From Streptomyces sp. NBC_00576 (GTDB lineage: Bacteria > Actinomycetota > Actinomycetes > Streptomycetales > Streptomycetaceae), in assembly GCF_036345175.1 (NCBI RefSeq), contig NZ_CP107780.1:4154001-4218000 (forward strand): 64,000 bases of DNA. Direction: 5' to 3'. The notes beneath the pieces were generated by a model. That model searched no databases and was not told the origin of the DNA. It saw only the letters and a list, made by a program, of their open reading frames with translations. Made by a program: the position numbers and the translations under genes. Of the stretch, positions 24,488 to 33,249 are shown in pieces (the stretch's first letter is position 1; the number at the start of each line of letters is the position of its first letter).

Positions 24488-25821
24488 GTGCGGGCCAGCC
24501 CTTCCAGTACGTCGGCGAGTGCGGTCACCCCGGCCACGCAGTCGTCCTCGGCGGCGTACTCCGCCGGGGAGTGCGAGACGCCCGTGGGGTTGCGCACGAA
24601 CAGCATGGCGGTCGGGATGCTCCCGGAGAGAATCCCGGCGTCGTGTCCGGCACCGGTGCCCAGGACGGGGACGGTGAGACCGGTGTCCCCTCCGTCCCGG
24701 CCCAGCAGACGGGCGAGTTCGTCGCGCAGGGCGTGGTCGAACTCGACGACAGGGGTGAACGACTCCCGGACGACGTCGAGATCGACGCCGTGCGCCTCGG
24801 CGTACTCACGGGCCGCCTTCTCGACGCCGGAGACGACGGTGTCGAGGGACCGCTGGTCGGCGGCGCGGGAGTCGAGCCAGCCGCGTACGAGGGAGGGGAT
24901 GGCGTTGACGCCGTTGGGCTCGACGGCGATCTTCCCGAAGGTGGCGACAGCACCGGCGAGCTGCGCCTCGCGCCGGGCGGCGAGGACTGTCTCGGCGTAC
25001 GACAGCATGGGGTCACGCCGGTCGACGAGCCGTGTCGTACCGGCGTGATTGGCCTCGCCGCGGAAATCGAACCGCCACCGGCCGTGCGGCCAGATGGCAC
25101 TGGCGATGCCGACGCGGTCGCCGCTCAGGTCGAGAGCCCGCCCCTGCTCGACGTGCAGCTCGACGAAGGCACCGATGCGTGCGAGCCGCTCGGGGTCCGG
25201 CCCGATGGTGTCCGGGTCGTACCCGGCGGCCTCCATGGCCTGCGGCAGCGTGACGCCGGCGCCGTCGGTCAGCAACCGCGCCTGCTCGACGCTGACGGCA
25301 CCGGCGGTGAGCCGTGACCCGACACAGGCCAGCCCGAACCGGGCGCCTTCCTCGTCCCCGAAGTTGACGATGGCCAGCGGCTTGCCGAACCGCACACCCC
25401 GGCCCCGGAGTTCGTCGAGGGCGGCGAAGGAGGAGACGACTCCGAGGGGCCCGTCGAATGCCCCGCCATCGGGCACGGAGTCGAGATGCGACCCGGTGAC
25501 GACGGCATCCCCCGCGGCGGGATCCCCGAGCCAGGCCCACTGGTTCCCGTTCCGGTCGACCTCGTAGCCCAGCCCCCGACTCTCGGCCTGCTCCTTGAAC
25601 CAGGCCCGACATTCGAGATCGACCCCGGTCCAGGCGTAGCGGCGATAGCCGCGTGATTCGGGGTGCCGCCCGATGGGGGCGAGCTCCCGCCACATCTCCT
25701 GGAAAGAGGTGCCGCCACTCGGCTGAGGGTGGGGGAGGGTGGGCGCAGCCGACCCCGCGGCCGGCGCCGCATCCCCACTCCCCACCGAAGAGTCGCCGCC
25801 CCCGCCAGAAAGACCCCTCAC
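24484..25821 (-). CDS. M20-family amidohydrolase in hut operon (allantoate amidohydrolase-like)
   Basis: 445 residues. Zinc peptidase M20 fold of the allantoate amidohydrolase / N-carbamoyl-amino-acid hydrolase group: metal ligands in GSHLDSVPDGGAFDGPLG, DEEGARFG, ELHVEQG and GTGAGHDA, and SHSPAEYA near the end. It is coupled by GTGA overlaps to hutU before and hutF after. Its place suggests it performs the last step, N-formyl-L-glutamate to glutamate plus formate, instead of a HutG-type deformylase; this is inference. The first 35 residues (Gly/Ser/Pro-rich) are nonconserved and the true start may be nearer the FQEMWRELAPIG segment. Confidence 0.85.
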   Translation of the reverse strand: MRGLSGGGGDSSVGSGDAAPAAGSAAPTLPHPQPSGGTSFQEMWRELAPIGRHPESRGYRRYAWTGVDLECRAWFKEQAESRGLGYEVDRNGNQWAWLGDPAAGDAVVTGSHLDSVPDGGAFDGPLGVVSSFAALDELRGRGVRFGKPLAIVNFGDEEGARFGLACVGSRLTAGAVSVEQARLLTDGAGVTLPQAMEAAGYDPDTIGPDPERLARIGAFVELHVEQGRALDLSGDRVGIASAIWPHGRWRFDFRGEANHAGTTRLVDRRDPMLSYAETVLAARREAQLAGAVATFGKIAVEPNGVNAIPSLVRGWLDSRAADQRSLDTVVSGVEKAAREYAEAHGVDLDVVRESFTPVVEFDHALRDELARLLGRDGGDTGLTVPVLGTGAGHDAGILSGSIPTAMLFVRNPTGVSHSPAEYAAEDDCVAGVTALADVLEGLART

Positions 25822-27482
25822 GCGTCGTCCCCCTCACGCATGGGCACCCGCACGCCCCGCTCGTCCGCGACCGACTCCGCGATGTCGTACCCGGCATCCA
25901 CGTGCCGGATCACACCCATCCCGGGGTCATTGGTCAGCACCCGGCGGATCTTCTCGCCCGCCAGCTTCGTGCCGTCGGCCACCGACACCTGCCCGGCGTG
26001 GATCGACCGCCCCATACCGACACCGCCCCCGTGGTGGATGGAGACCCACGACGCCCCGGACGCCACGTTGACCATCGCGTTCAGCAGCGGCCAGTCGGCG
26101 ATCGCGTCGGAGCCGTCGAGCATGGCCTCCGTCTCCCGGTAGGGAGACGCGACGGACCCGCTGTCCAGGTGGTCGCGGCCGATCACCAGCGGCGCGGCCA
26201 GCTCACCGCTCGCCACCATGTCGTTGAAGCGCTCGCCCGCCTTGTCCCGCTCGCCGTAGCCGAGCCAGCAGATCCGGGCCGGCAGCCCCTGGAAGTGGAC
26301 CCGCTCCCCCGCCATCTTGATCCAGCGGTGCAGCGACTCGTTCTCTGGGAACAGCTCCAGCATCGCCTTGTCCGTCTTCGCGATGTCGGACGCCTCGCCC
26401 GACAGCGCCGCCCAGCGGAAGGGGCCCTTGCCTTCGCAGAAGAGCGGGCGGATGTACGCGGGCACAAAACCGGGGAACGCGAACGCCCGCTCGTATCCGG
26501 CCAGTTGGGCCTCGCCCCGGATCGAGTTGCCGTAGTCGAAGACCTCGGCACCGGCGTCCATGAAGCCGACCATCGCCTCCACGTGCCGTGCCATCGACTC
26601 GCGCGCCCGGGTCGTGAAGCCGGCCGGGTCCTTCGCCGCGTAGGACGCCAGGTCGTCGAAGTCGACGCCGACCGGCAGGTAGGCCAGCGGGTCGTGGGCC
26701 GAGGTCTGGTCGGTGACGATGTCGATGGGGGCGCTCTCGGCGAGCATGCGCGGGAGCAGCTCGGCCGCGTTGCCCAGCAGGCCGATGGAGAGCGGGCGGC
26801 GGGCGTCACGTGCCTCCACCGCGAGCTGGAGGGCGTGCTCCAGGGAGTCGGCCTTCACGTCGAGGTACCGGTGCTCGATGCGGCGCTCGATGGCACGCGG
26901 GTCGACGTCGATACAGATCGCGACGCCGTCGTTCATCGTCACGGCGAGCGGCTGGGCACCACCCATCCCGCCGAGGCCGGCGGTGAGGGTGATCGTCCCC
27001 GCCAGGGTGCCGCCGAACTTCTTGGCGGCGACGGCGGCGAACGTCTCGTAGGTGCCCTGGAGGATGCCCTGGGTGCCGATGTAGATCCACGAGCCGGCCG
27101 TCATCTGCCCGTACATGGTCAGGCCGAGGGCCTCCAGGCGGCGGAACTCCTCCCAGTTGGCCCAGTCGCCGACCAGGTTGGAGTTGGCGATCAGTACGCG
27201 CGGGGCCCACTCGTGGGTCTGCATGACACCGACGGGGCGGCCCGACTGGACGAGCATCGTCTCGTCCTGCTTCAGCGTCCGCAGGGTGCGGACCATGGCG
27301 TCGAAGGAGCGCCAGTCACGGGCGGCCTTGCCGGTGCCGCCGTACACGACGAGCTTGTCGGGGTGCTCGGCGACCTCGGGGTCCAGGTTGTTCTGCAGCA
27401 TCCGCAGGGCGGCCTCCTGCTGCCATCCCAGGGCGCTCAGTTCCGTACCGCGCGGGGCTCGTACGGGGCGGGGTCCTGACAT
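25818..27482 (-). CDS. hutU: urocanate hydratase HutU
   Basis: 554 residues, standard urocanase length. HutU converts urocanate to imidazolonepropionate with tightly bound NAD+. Motifs: VYGGTGKAARDW, TAGLGGMGGAQPLA and the conserved ARICWLGYGER containing the active-site-region Cys. ATG 27482; first gene of the hut operon, reading away from the divergent PLP decarboxylase gene at 27640. The 157-bp intergenic region contains candidate operator repeats. Confidence 0.96.
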   Translation of the reverse strand: MSGPRPVRAPRGTELSALGWQQEAALRMLQNNLDPEVAEHPDKLVVYGGTGKAARDWRSFDAMVRTLRTLKQDETMLVQSGRPVGVMQTHEWAPRVLIANSNLVGDWANWEEFRRLEALGLTMYGQMTAGSWIYIGTQGILQGTYETFAAVAAKKFGGTLAGTITLTAGLGGMGGAQPLAVTMNDGVAICIDVDPRAIERRIEHRYLDVKADSLEHALQLAVEARDARRPLSIGLLGNAAELLPRMLAESAPIDIVTDQTSAHDPLAYLPVGVDFDDLASYAAKDPAGFTTRARESMARHVEAMVGFMDAGAEVFDYGNSIRGEAQLAGYERAFAFPGFVPAYIRPLFCEGKGPFRWAALSGEASDIAKTDKAMLELFPENESLHRWIKMAGERVHFQGLPARICWLGYGERDKAGERFNDMVASGELAAPLVIGRDHLDSGSVASPYRETEAMLDGSDAIADWPLLNAMVNVASGASWVSIHHGGGVGMGRSIHAGQVSVADGTKLAGEKIRRVLTNDPGMGVIRHVDAGYDIAESVADERGVRVPMREGDDA

Positions 27483-27495
27483 GGTCTGCCTCCCA

Positions 27496-27550
27496 GCGGA
27501 CTGCTAGCGGACTATTACAGTTGTTATTCACATCCTGACCCCATGAATAG
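27496..27550. promoter_or_regulatory. candidate hut operator region
   Basis: AGCGGACT occurs twice (near 27495 and 27506), followed by an AT-richer dyad TATTCA (27525-27530) / TGAATA (27544-27549). The region is markedly less GC-rich than its surroundings and lies just upstream of hutU, divergent from the decarboxylase gene. No regulator gene is adjacent. Confidence 0.4.
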
Positions 27551-27639
27551 AACTAGTCAATACATTCGTGCACCGGCATGCGCGCGCCGCGGATGTTTGG
27601 CTTGACCCATCGACACGGATCGACACCACGGGGGACGCA

Positions 27640-29037
27640 ATGGAGAACAACGGATCCAATCGGACGACCCGCCGGGACGAAGCCGTACGCGCCGCCGTGG
27701 AACAGGGACTGCTCCGCGCCGACGCACCCATCGTCGGACTGCTCGACGTCATCGGCATCCGCGAGTCCGCCGCCGAGCTGCGCGCCGCCTTCGACGCGGT
27801 CGTGGCGCCCGGCACGCCCGTACTGCACGCCTTCGCGGTGAAGGCGACCCCGCTGGTGCCCGTACTGCGGCTGCTGCGCGAGGAGGGCATCGGGGCCGAG
27901 GTGGCGAGCCCGGGGGAGCTGGCGCTGGCGCGGGCGGCGGGGGTGCCGCCGAACCGGACGGTGCTCGACTCGCCCGCCAAGACGCCCGCCGAGCTGCGCG
28001 AGGCGCTGGCGCTGGGCATCGCCGTGAACGCCGACAACCCGCAGGAGCTGGACCGGATCGACGCGCTGATGCGGTCCGCGACCAGCCGGTCCCCGATCGG
28101 AATCCGGGTGAACCCGCAGATCGGCGGAGGGTCGATCGGGGCCACGTCCACCGCCACCGCGACCTCGAAGTTCGGGGTCGCACTGCTGGACGAAGGGGCG
28201 CGCGAGTGGATGGTGGGGGCGTACGCCGAGCGCCCGTGGCTGACCAGGCTGCACGCGCACACCGGATCGCAGGGCATCCCGCTGTCGCTGATGGTCCGGG
28301 GCGTGGCGGAGACCTACGCGCTCGCGGAGGAGATCAACCAGCGGGTCGGGCGTCGGCAGATCGACACGATCGACATCGGCGGCGGGCTGCCGGTCAACTT
28401 CACGTCGGACGCGACGAGTCCGACGTACGCGCAGTACGCGCGGCTGCTGGGCGAGGAGGTGCCGGGGCTGTTCGGGGGGCGGTACGGGCTGGTGACCGAA
28501 TTCGGGCGGTCGCTGCTGGCCAAGCACGGCACGGTGGTGGCGCGGGTCGAGTACGCGAAGAGCGCCGGCGGGCGGCCGGTCGCGGTCACCCACGCGGGCG
28601 TGCAGGTGGCGACGCGGACGGTGTACGCGCCGGGGTCGTGGCCGCTCAGGATCGCCGCGTACGACGGGAAGGGGCACCCCAAGGCCGGGGCGGACGTGGT
28701 GCAGGACGTGGCCGGGCCCGCCTGTTTCTCGGGGGACCTGCTCGCCGAGGGGCGCGCACTGCCGCTGCTCGAACAGGGCGACTACGCGGCGGCACTGGAC
28801 ACGGGCGCGTACTACTTCGCGCACCACTACTCGTACAACTCCCTTGCCCGGCCCGGGATCTACGGCTTCGTACCGGACGGGAGCGGTGACGGCGGTGACG
28901 CCGGGGCCGGGGGTGTCGCCTTCGCGGTCGTACGGGAGCCGCAGACCGTCGACGCGATCGTGGCCGAATCCGGAGGGGCGCACGCCTCCGCGCTCACCAC
29001 CCTCTCCACGACCGCCTCCCCCTCAGCACGCCCTTGA
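27640..29037 (+). CDS. PLP-dependent decarboxylase, LysA/ornithine decarboxylase fold type III
   Basis: 465 residues. PLP Lys in HAFAVKATP, then HTGSQG, IDIGGGLPVNF (PLP phosphate loop) and the C-terminal DTGAYYFAHHYSYNSLARP with the Tyr that contacts PLP. The fold-III alanine-racemase-type barrel and a C-terminal beta domain fit class 2 Orn/Lys/Arg/DAP decarboxylases, but the usual CESxD catalytic segment is replaced by ACFSGDLLAEG, keeping a Cys and Asp. The substrate is therefore uncertain. ATG 27640 with GGGGGAC upstream. Divergent from hutU. Confidence 0.85.
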   Translation: MENNGSNRTTRRDEAVRAAVEQGLLRADAPIVGLLDVIGIRESAAELRAAFDAVVAPGTPVLHAFAVKATPLVPVLRLLREEGIGAEVASPGELALARAAGVPPNRTVLDSPAKTPAELREALALGIAVNADNPQELDRIDALMRSATSRSPIGIRVNPQIGGGSIGATSTATATSKFGVALLDEGAREWMVGAYAERPWLTRLHAHTGSQGIPLSLMVRGVAETYALAEEINQRVGRRQIDTIDIGGGLPVNFTSDATSPTYAQYARLLGEEVPGLFGGRYGLVTEFGRSLLAKHGTVVARVEYAKSAGGRPVAVTHAGVQVATRTVYAPGSWPLRIAAYDGKGHPKAGADVVQDVAGPACFSGDLLAEGRALPLLEQGDYAAALDTGAYYFAHHYSYNSLARPGIYGFVPDGSGDGGDAGAGGVAFAVVREPQTVDAIVAESGGAHASALTTLSTTASPSARP

Positions 29038-29177
29038 CGGACTCCGGGGAAGATGCAGGTCAACTGCCCTGAAAACAGGGTCAGTCGACCCACCTTAGTC
29101 ATCCGGCGCATGTTCCACTGGAAAATGCCAGATCTCTCACTCCTCATGCACACGTTGCGTAGCGTCTGCGTCACTCA

Positions 29178-29215
29178 GCCGAACACCAGGTTGGCCGAAC
29201 ATCCGTCGGCCGAAC
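29178..29215 (+). promoter_or_regulatory. GCCGAAC direct repeats upstream of roadblock operon
   Basis: GCCGAAC starts at 29178, 29194 and 29209 (spacing 16 and 15 bp), with a degenerate fourth copy near 29230. They lie 65-100 bp ahead of the GTG at 29280, in a 242-bp gap, a plausible activator or repressor site. Confidence 0.4.
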
Positions 29216-29279
29216 TCCAGGCTGAGCGAGCGAACACCGGCCGGACAGACGCGAGCGGGACAGGCAGGAGGGGCCAAGG

Positions 29280-29717
29280 GTGCCCGGAATCGACGAGTGC
29301 TTACTGGAAGCCATGCGGCTGCCCGGTGCCCGGGGCGCCGCGCTGGTCGACTGGACCAGCGGGCTGGCACTGGGCACCGTCGGGGAATCCCCGGGCGGTG
29401 ATCCGGAGACGATGGCGGCCGAGGCGGCCGAGCTGGCACGGCTGGCCGCCGAGCACCGCGCGTTCGCCCCGGAGGCCGACGACGGGGACCCCAGTTCAGC
29501 CGCAGAAGGCGGGGCGGCCCACGGCCGGATGGCTCAGGACCCTCCGGTCGAGGACCTGATCATCAGCAACCGCGACAGCTATCACGTCCTGCGGTTCGTC
29601 ACGACGAGCTTCGACAGCAGCGTGTTCCTGCACCTGTGGCTGGCCCGCGCGGACGGCAATCTCGCGCTGGCCCGCATCCGGCTCGGCGAGATGGCCGGAC
29701 GGCTGGTGCTGGGATGA
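29280..29717 (+). CDS. roadblock/LC7-like protein (MglB-type) with insert
   Basis: 145 residues. The ends match the product of 31196-31570: ARGAALVDWTSGLALGT versus ATGVALVDYTSGMALGT, EDLIISNRDSYHVLRFV versus EDILITLSSQYHLIRMM, and LALARIRLGEM versus LAMARHQLKRI. The middle (about 45-90) carries an Ala/Glu-rich insert absent from the paralog. GTG 29280 has AGGAGG nine bases upstream. Roadblock proteins regulate small GTPases (MglB on MglA), or act in Streptomyces conservons. The stop overlaps the next ATG. Confidence 0.8.
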   Translation: MPGIDECLLEAMRLPGARGAALVDWTSGLALGTVGESPGGDPETMAAEAAELARLAAEHRAFAPEADDGDPSSAAEGGAAHGRMAQDPPVEDLIISNRDSYHVLRFVTTSFDSSVFLHLWLARADGNLALARIRLGEMAGRLVLG

Positions 29718-30592
29718 CGACTCTGTACACGAATCTGACGACCCCGCCGCCGCGTCTGCCGGTGCGGGACAAGACGGCGGCCCGGCAGCGGGCGTGGGGC
29801 GGGGTCTCGCCGATGCTCGCCCGGCTCGCCACCGAGCGGGCCACCGGTGTCCTGGTCCGCGAACGCGGCTCGCTCTACCTCGCCGACGGCCAGGTCGTGC
29901 ACGCCGACAGTCCGGCCGTACCGGGCCTCGACGTGCTGCTCACGGCACGGGGCACGCTGGACGCGCAGGGCTGGCGGGACGCCGTGGGCGCGGCCGGCGA
30001 GCGGAACCGGGTCGGGCGGTTCCTGGTCGAGAGCGGCCGGATCGGCGCGGGCGCCCTGGAGGTGTGTCACCTGGGGGCGCTGTACGACGCGGCGTACTTC
30101 GCCCTCGCGCCCAGCGGCACACCGGGGCACTTCAGATACGGGGACACGCACTGGCTCGGCCCGGTGCGCCCGGTGCCGGTGGCGGCGGTGGAGCACGAGA
30201 CCCTGCGCCGGCGCGCCCTGCTGCACCGCATCTGGCCCGACCCGGCCCCCGACAGCGCCCCGCTGCTGCGCTCCGGCAGCCCGGCAGCGCCGACGGTCTC
30301 CGCCCGCCAGCACGCCGTACTGGCCCTGGTCGACGGTGTCCGTACGGCGGCGGACATCGCCCTGGCGCTGGCCCGTCCGGCCTTCCACACCCTGGTGGAC
30401 GTACGGCGCCTGGCGGCCGCGGGGGTCATAGCCCCGGTGGCCACCCCGGCCCCGCCACCCGACCCCTCACCACCCCCCGCTTCCCCCGCTTCCTCCGCTC
30501 CCCCTGCTCCCCCCGGGACGCTGCCGCCGTCGTTCGCCGACCCCGACATCACGCTGCTGAAGAGGCTCAGGGATGCGCTGGAGGCCCTTTGA
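29714..30592 (+). CDS. PATAN/DUF4388-like protein with C-terminal winged-helix-like segment
   Basis: 292 residues. ATGVLVRERGSLYLADGQVVHADSP and SGTPGHFRYGD match the DUF4388/PATAN pattern (a strand-turn 'device for accumulating' module found with roadblock and response-regulator proteins). A helical segment LALVDGVRTAADIALALARP follows, then a Pro/Ala-rich linker and a final helix (DPDITLLKRLRDALEAL). The ATG overlaps the stop of the roadblock gene (ATGA). Role: probably an adaptor in the same signalling complex; the match is by eye. Confidence 0.7.
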   Translation: MTTLYTNLTTPPPRLPVRDKTAARQRAWGGVSPMLARLATERATGVLVRERGSLYLADGQVVHADSPAVPGLDVLLTARGTLDAQGWRDAVGAAGERNRVGRFLVESGRIGAGALEVCHLGALYDAAYFALAPSGTPGHFRYGDTHWLGPVRPVPVAAVEHETLRRRALLHRIWPDPAPDSAPLLRSGSPAAPTVSARQHAVLALVDGVRTAADIALALARPAFHTLVDVRRLAAAGVIAPVATPAPPPDPSPPPASPASSAPPAPPGTLPPSFADPDITLLKRLRDALEAL

Positions 30593-30629
30593 GCGGCAGC
30601 GCCCGCGTGCCGAGAGGAGACAACAACTC

Positions 30630-31169
30630 ATGGCAGCCGAGGCCGAAGTCATGGACGAACTACGCCGGTTGCGGGCCCGCGTGCCCCAGCTCACCGGCGC
30701 CCTCGCGGCCAGCGTCGACGGTCTCGTCCTCGTCCAGGACACCCCTGGTGTCGAACCGGAGACGGTCGCGGCGCTCACCGCCACCGCGCTCAGTGTCGCC
30801 GTGCGCATGGCGGACGCGACCGGCCAGGGCGACTTCCGTGAGCTGCTGGTGCGCGGGGTGTACGGCTATGTGGCGACGTACGCGGCGGGCCGTACCGCCG
30901 TCCTGACGCTGCTCGCCCAGGACCGCGTCAACGTCGGCCGACTGCACCTGGAGGGCCGCCGGGCCGGCCTCCGCATCGGGGAGCTGGTGGACGCGGCGGC
31001 CGAGACGGAGCAGGCACCCGCACCGGCCAGACCGGCCGCCACACCCACGCTCAACCCCAACCCCAACCCCACAGCCGCACCCGCCCCCATGCCCACCCGA
31101 ACCAGAACCCCGCGCGCGCCACGCACACCGACAACCACACCCAACGCGCGTACCACCACTGAAGGTTGA
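30630..31169 (+). CDS. roadblock/LC7-domain protein
   Basis: 179 residues. LRARVPQLTGALAASVDGLVLVQD and ALTATALSVAVRMADATGQGDF, then YVATYAAGRTAVLTLLAQD, give the full MglB-like roadblock fold (about 10-125). The C-terminal 50 residues are a Pro/Thr/Asn-rich disordered tail (NPNPNP repeat). ATG 30630 with GAGAGGA upstream. Such proteins dimerise and control Ras-like GTPases; no GTPase gene is in this operon. Confidence 0.85.
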   Translation: MAAEAEVMDELRRLRARVPQLTGALAASVDGLVLVQDTPGVEPETVAALTATALSVAVRMADATGQGDFRELLVRGVYGYVATYAAGRTAVLTLLAQDRVNVGRLHLEGRRAGLRIGELVDAAAETEQAPAPARPAATPTLNPNPNPTAAPAPMPTRTRTPRAPRTPTTTPNARTTTEG

Positions 31170-31195
31170 ACCGGAAGCAGGAGAGGAACACCGTC

Positions 31196-31570
31196 ATGGC
31201 CAACACCGAGACCGCGCTGAAAGAGGCGCTGACCTCCATCGAGGGCGCCACCGGAGTCGCACTCGTCGACTACACCAGCGGCATGGCCCTGGGCACGATG
31301 GGCGGCAGCAAGACGTTCGACCTGAACGTCGCAGCCGCCGGCAACACCGACGTCGTCCGCGCCAAGATGCGAACGATGGAGCACCTCGGCCTGAAGGGCG
31401 AGATCGAGGACATCCTGATCACGCTCTCCAGCCAGTACCACCTGATCCGCATGATGAAGGGGCGCGGCGGCAACGGCCTCTTCCTCTACCTGGTGCTCGA
31501 CATCAGCCGCTCCAATCTGGCGATGGCCCGCCACCAGCTGAAGAGGATCGAGGCGGACATCGAGGTCTGA
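31196..31570 (+). CDS. roadblock/LC7-like small protein
   Basis: 124 residues, a minimal roadblock unit: EGATGVALVDYTSGMALGTMG, IEDILITLSSQYHLIRMM, GLFLYLVLDISRSNLAMARHQL. Clearly paralogous to the protein of 29280-29717. ATG 31196 with AGGAGAGGA upstream, 26 bp after the previous gene. Last gene of the four-gene roadblock/PATAN operon. Confidence 0.88.
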   Translation: MANTETALKEALTSIEGATGVALVDYTSGMALGTMGGSKTFDLNVAAAGNTDVVRAKMRTMEHLGLKGEIEDILITLSSQYHLIRMMKGRGGNGLFLYLVLDISRSNLAMARHQLKRIEADIEV

Positions 31571-31598
31571 GAAGGGACCGAGGGCCTGGCCGGACCGG

Positions 31599-32201
31599 CT
31601 AGACCAGGATGTCGCCGCGGCGGCGCGCCCCGCCCGGGGTCGCGTCGCCCGCGGCGATTCCCGTGGCGCGGTAGGCCTTGACCGGCTTACCCGCCGGGGC
31701 GCCGGAGCGCGGGCCGAGCCAGTCGACCCGTACCCACAGCAGTACGTCGTCGGCACGCTCGCGGCGGCCCAGCCAGGCGGCCTTCAGCCGCAGCCCGGTA
31801 CCCGCCCCGGCGAGCAGCATCCCGCCCGCCGCGGGCACCACGAGGGAGCTGCCCAGCGCGGCGGCGAAGGCGAGCAGCAGCCACCAGCGGTGGCCTCGGC
31901 GCCAGTTGCGCACGGTCACCGCACGGTCCTGGAGCACGTCGTGCTTTCCGGCCCGGGCGGGGCCGGCGGCGAGCGCGGTGTAGCGCCTGCGCCGCAGATA
32001 CGCCACGACCCCGGTCGCGATGATGAACAGCGCGGCCCCCGCCATGACCCCGATCCGGCGGCCGGTGATCCCCGGCATCAGTACGCCGATGCCCGCCGCG
32101 AACACTCCGAACCACCACATGGGCGCCGCTCCGGCCCGTACGACCACGGCCACCCGAGCCAGGCCCTGCCTTCCACGAACTCCACGACCTCCGCGTGCCA
32201 C
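31599..32201 (-). CDS. integral membrane protein, unknown
   Basis: 200 residues. Three to four hydrophobic segments (PMWWFGVFAAGIGVLM, IGVMAGAALFIIATGVVAYL, WWLLLAFAAALGSSLVVPAAGGMLLAG) are followed by a basic, Gly-rich soluble tail with LLWVRVDWLGPR. I kept the GTG at 32201 because GGGAGG precedes it by six bases; ATG 32120 (MWWFGVF) is an alternative that removes an Arg-rich leader. Family unknown. Convergent with the roadblock operon. Confidence 0.65.
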   Translation of the reverse strand: MARGGRGVRGRQGLARVAVVVRAGAAPMWWFGVFAAGIGVLMPGITGRRIGVMAGAALFIIATGVVAYLRRRRYTALAAGPARAGKHDVLQDRAVTVRNWRRGHRWWLLLAFAAALGSSLVVPAAGGMLLAGAGTGLRLKAAWLGRRERADDVLLWVRVDWLGPRSGAPAGKPVKAYRATGIAAGDATPGGARRRGDILV

Positions 32202-32310
32202 GTCCGCCTCCCGGTTCGTTCATCCGGCACTGTGCTGTCGGAGCGGGAGAGTAGCGAGCGAACGTGAGACGAGTCTGAGAGCCCGGACGGGGTTCCGGAC
32301 CGGCCGGTGG

Positions 32311-33249
32311 CTACTCGACGAACAGCCCCCGCGCCGCCGCCCGCGTGTCGAACTCCTCCAGGCGCGCCTGGGCGTCCGGCAGGTCGTCGCACATGGCCTC
32401 CAGCAGTACCCGGCCGAGCAGCATCGGCGCGCACACGGTGTCGAAGGCGAGCCCGGTGCCGACAGCGGCGGGCAGCAGCAGGTCGGAGACCTTCGCGACC
32501 GGCGCGAACGCCGAGTCGGCGACGGTGACGACGGTCAGCCCCGCCGACTTGGCGTAGGCGAGGGTGTCGACGACCTCGCGCGGATGCCGGGGCAGCGCGA
32601 AGCACAAGAGGGTCGTGGCGCCCGCTCGGACGGCCGCGTCGATACGGTCGTGGATCATCGTGCCGCCCTCGTGGAGCAGCCGTACGTCCGGGTGGACCTT
32701 GGCGGCGAAGTACGCGAAGCCGTACGCCTGGGAGGCGGCGGCGCGCAGGCCGAGGACGGGCAGGGGGCGGGACGCGGCGAGCAGCCGTCCCGCCCGTTGC
32801 ACGGGGCGCGGGTCGGCGAGCACCTCGGCCAGGTGCTTGAGGTTCTCGATCTCGGCCTCGACGGCCTGCTGGTACTCGTTGTACGAGCCCGGCTCGGCGC
32901 TCTGTTCGGCGGGGGCGACCTCGCGCAGGTGCTTGCGCAGCGCCGGGTAGCCGTCGAAGCCGAGGGCGACGGCGAAGCGGGTGACGGACGGCTGGCTGAC
33001 GCCGGCCAGTTCGGCCAGCTCGACGCTGGAGAGGAAGGGCACCTCGGCGGCCCGGCGCACCATGCTGTGTGCGATGCGCCGCTGCGTCGGGGTGAGCCGG
33101 TGCCCTTCGAAGAGGGCCTGGAGCCGGGCGGCGGGGCTGTCGGGCAGGTGTCCGCTCAGGCCTTCCACACCCGCGCCCCCCTCCGCACCCGCGTCCCGTT
33201 CCGTACCCGTACCCGTACCCCTGCTGTCGTCCGCACTCGGCGTGCTCAT
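32311..33249 (-). CDS. RpiR-family (HTH + SIS) transcriptional regulator
   Basis: 312 residues. HTH with LSSVELAELAGVSQPSVTRF and LGFDGYPALRKHL (about 65-115), then a SIS sugar-isomerase domain (about 150-290) with PVLGLRAAASQAYGFAYF and TLLCFALPRHPREVVDTLAY. SIS domains bind phosphosugar ligands. ATG 33249 overlaps the stop of the lyase gene (ATGA), so the two form one operon and the regulator may control it. Confidence 0.92.
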   Translation of the reverse strand: MSTPSADDSRGTGTGTERDAGAEGGAGVEGLSGHLPDSPAARLQALFEGHRLTPTQRRIAHSMVRRAAEVPFLSSVELAELAGVSQPSVTRFAVALGFDGYPALRKHLREVAPAEQSAEPGSYNEYQQAVEAEIENLKHLAEVLADPRPVQRAGRLLAASRPLPVLGLRAAASQAYGFAYFAAKVHPDVRLLHEGGTMIHDRIDAAVRAGATTLLCFALPRHPREVVDTLAYAKSAGLTVVTVADSAFAPVAKVSDLLLPAAVGTGLAFDTVCAPMLLGRVLLEAMCDDLPDAQARLEEFDTRAAARGLFVE

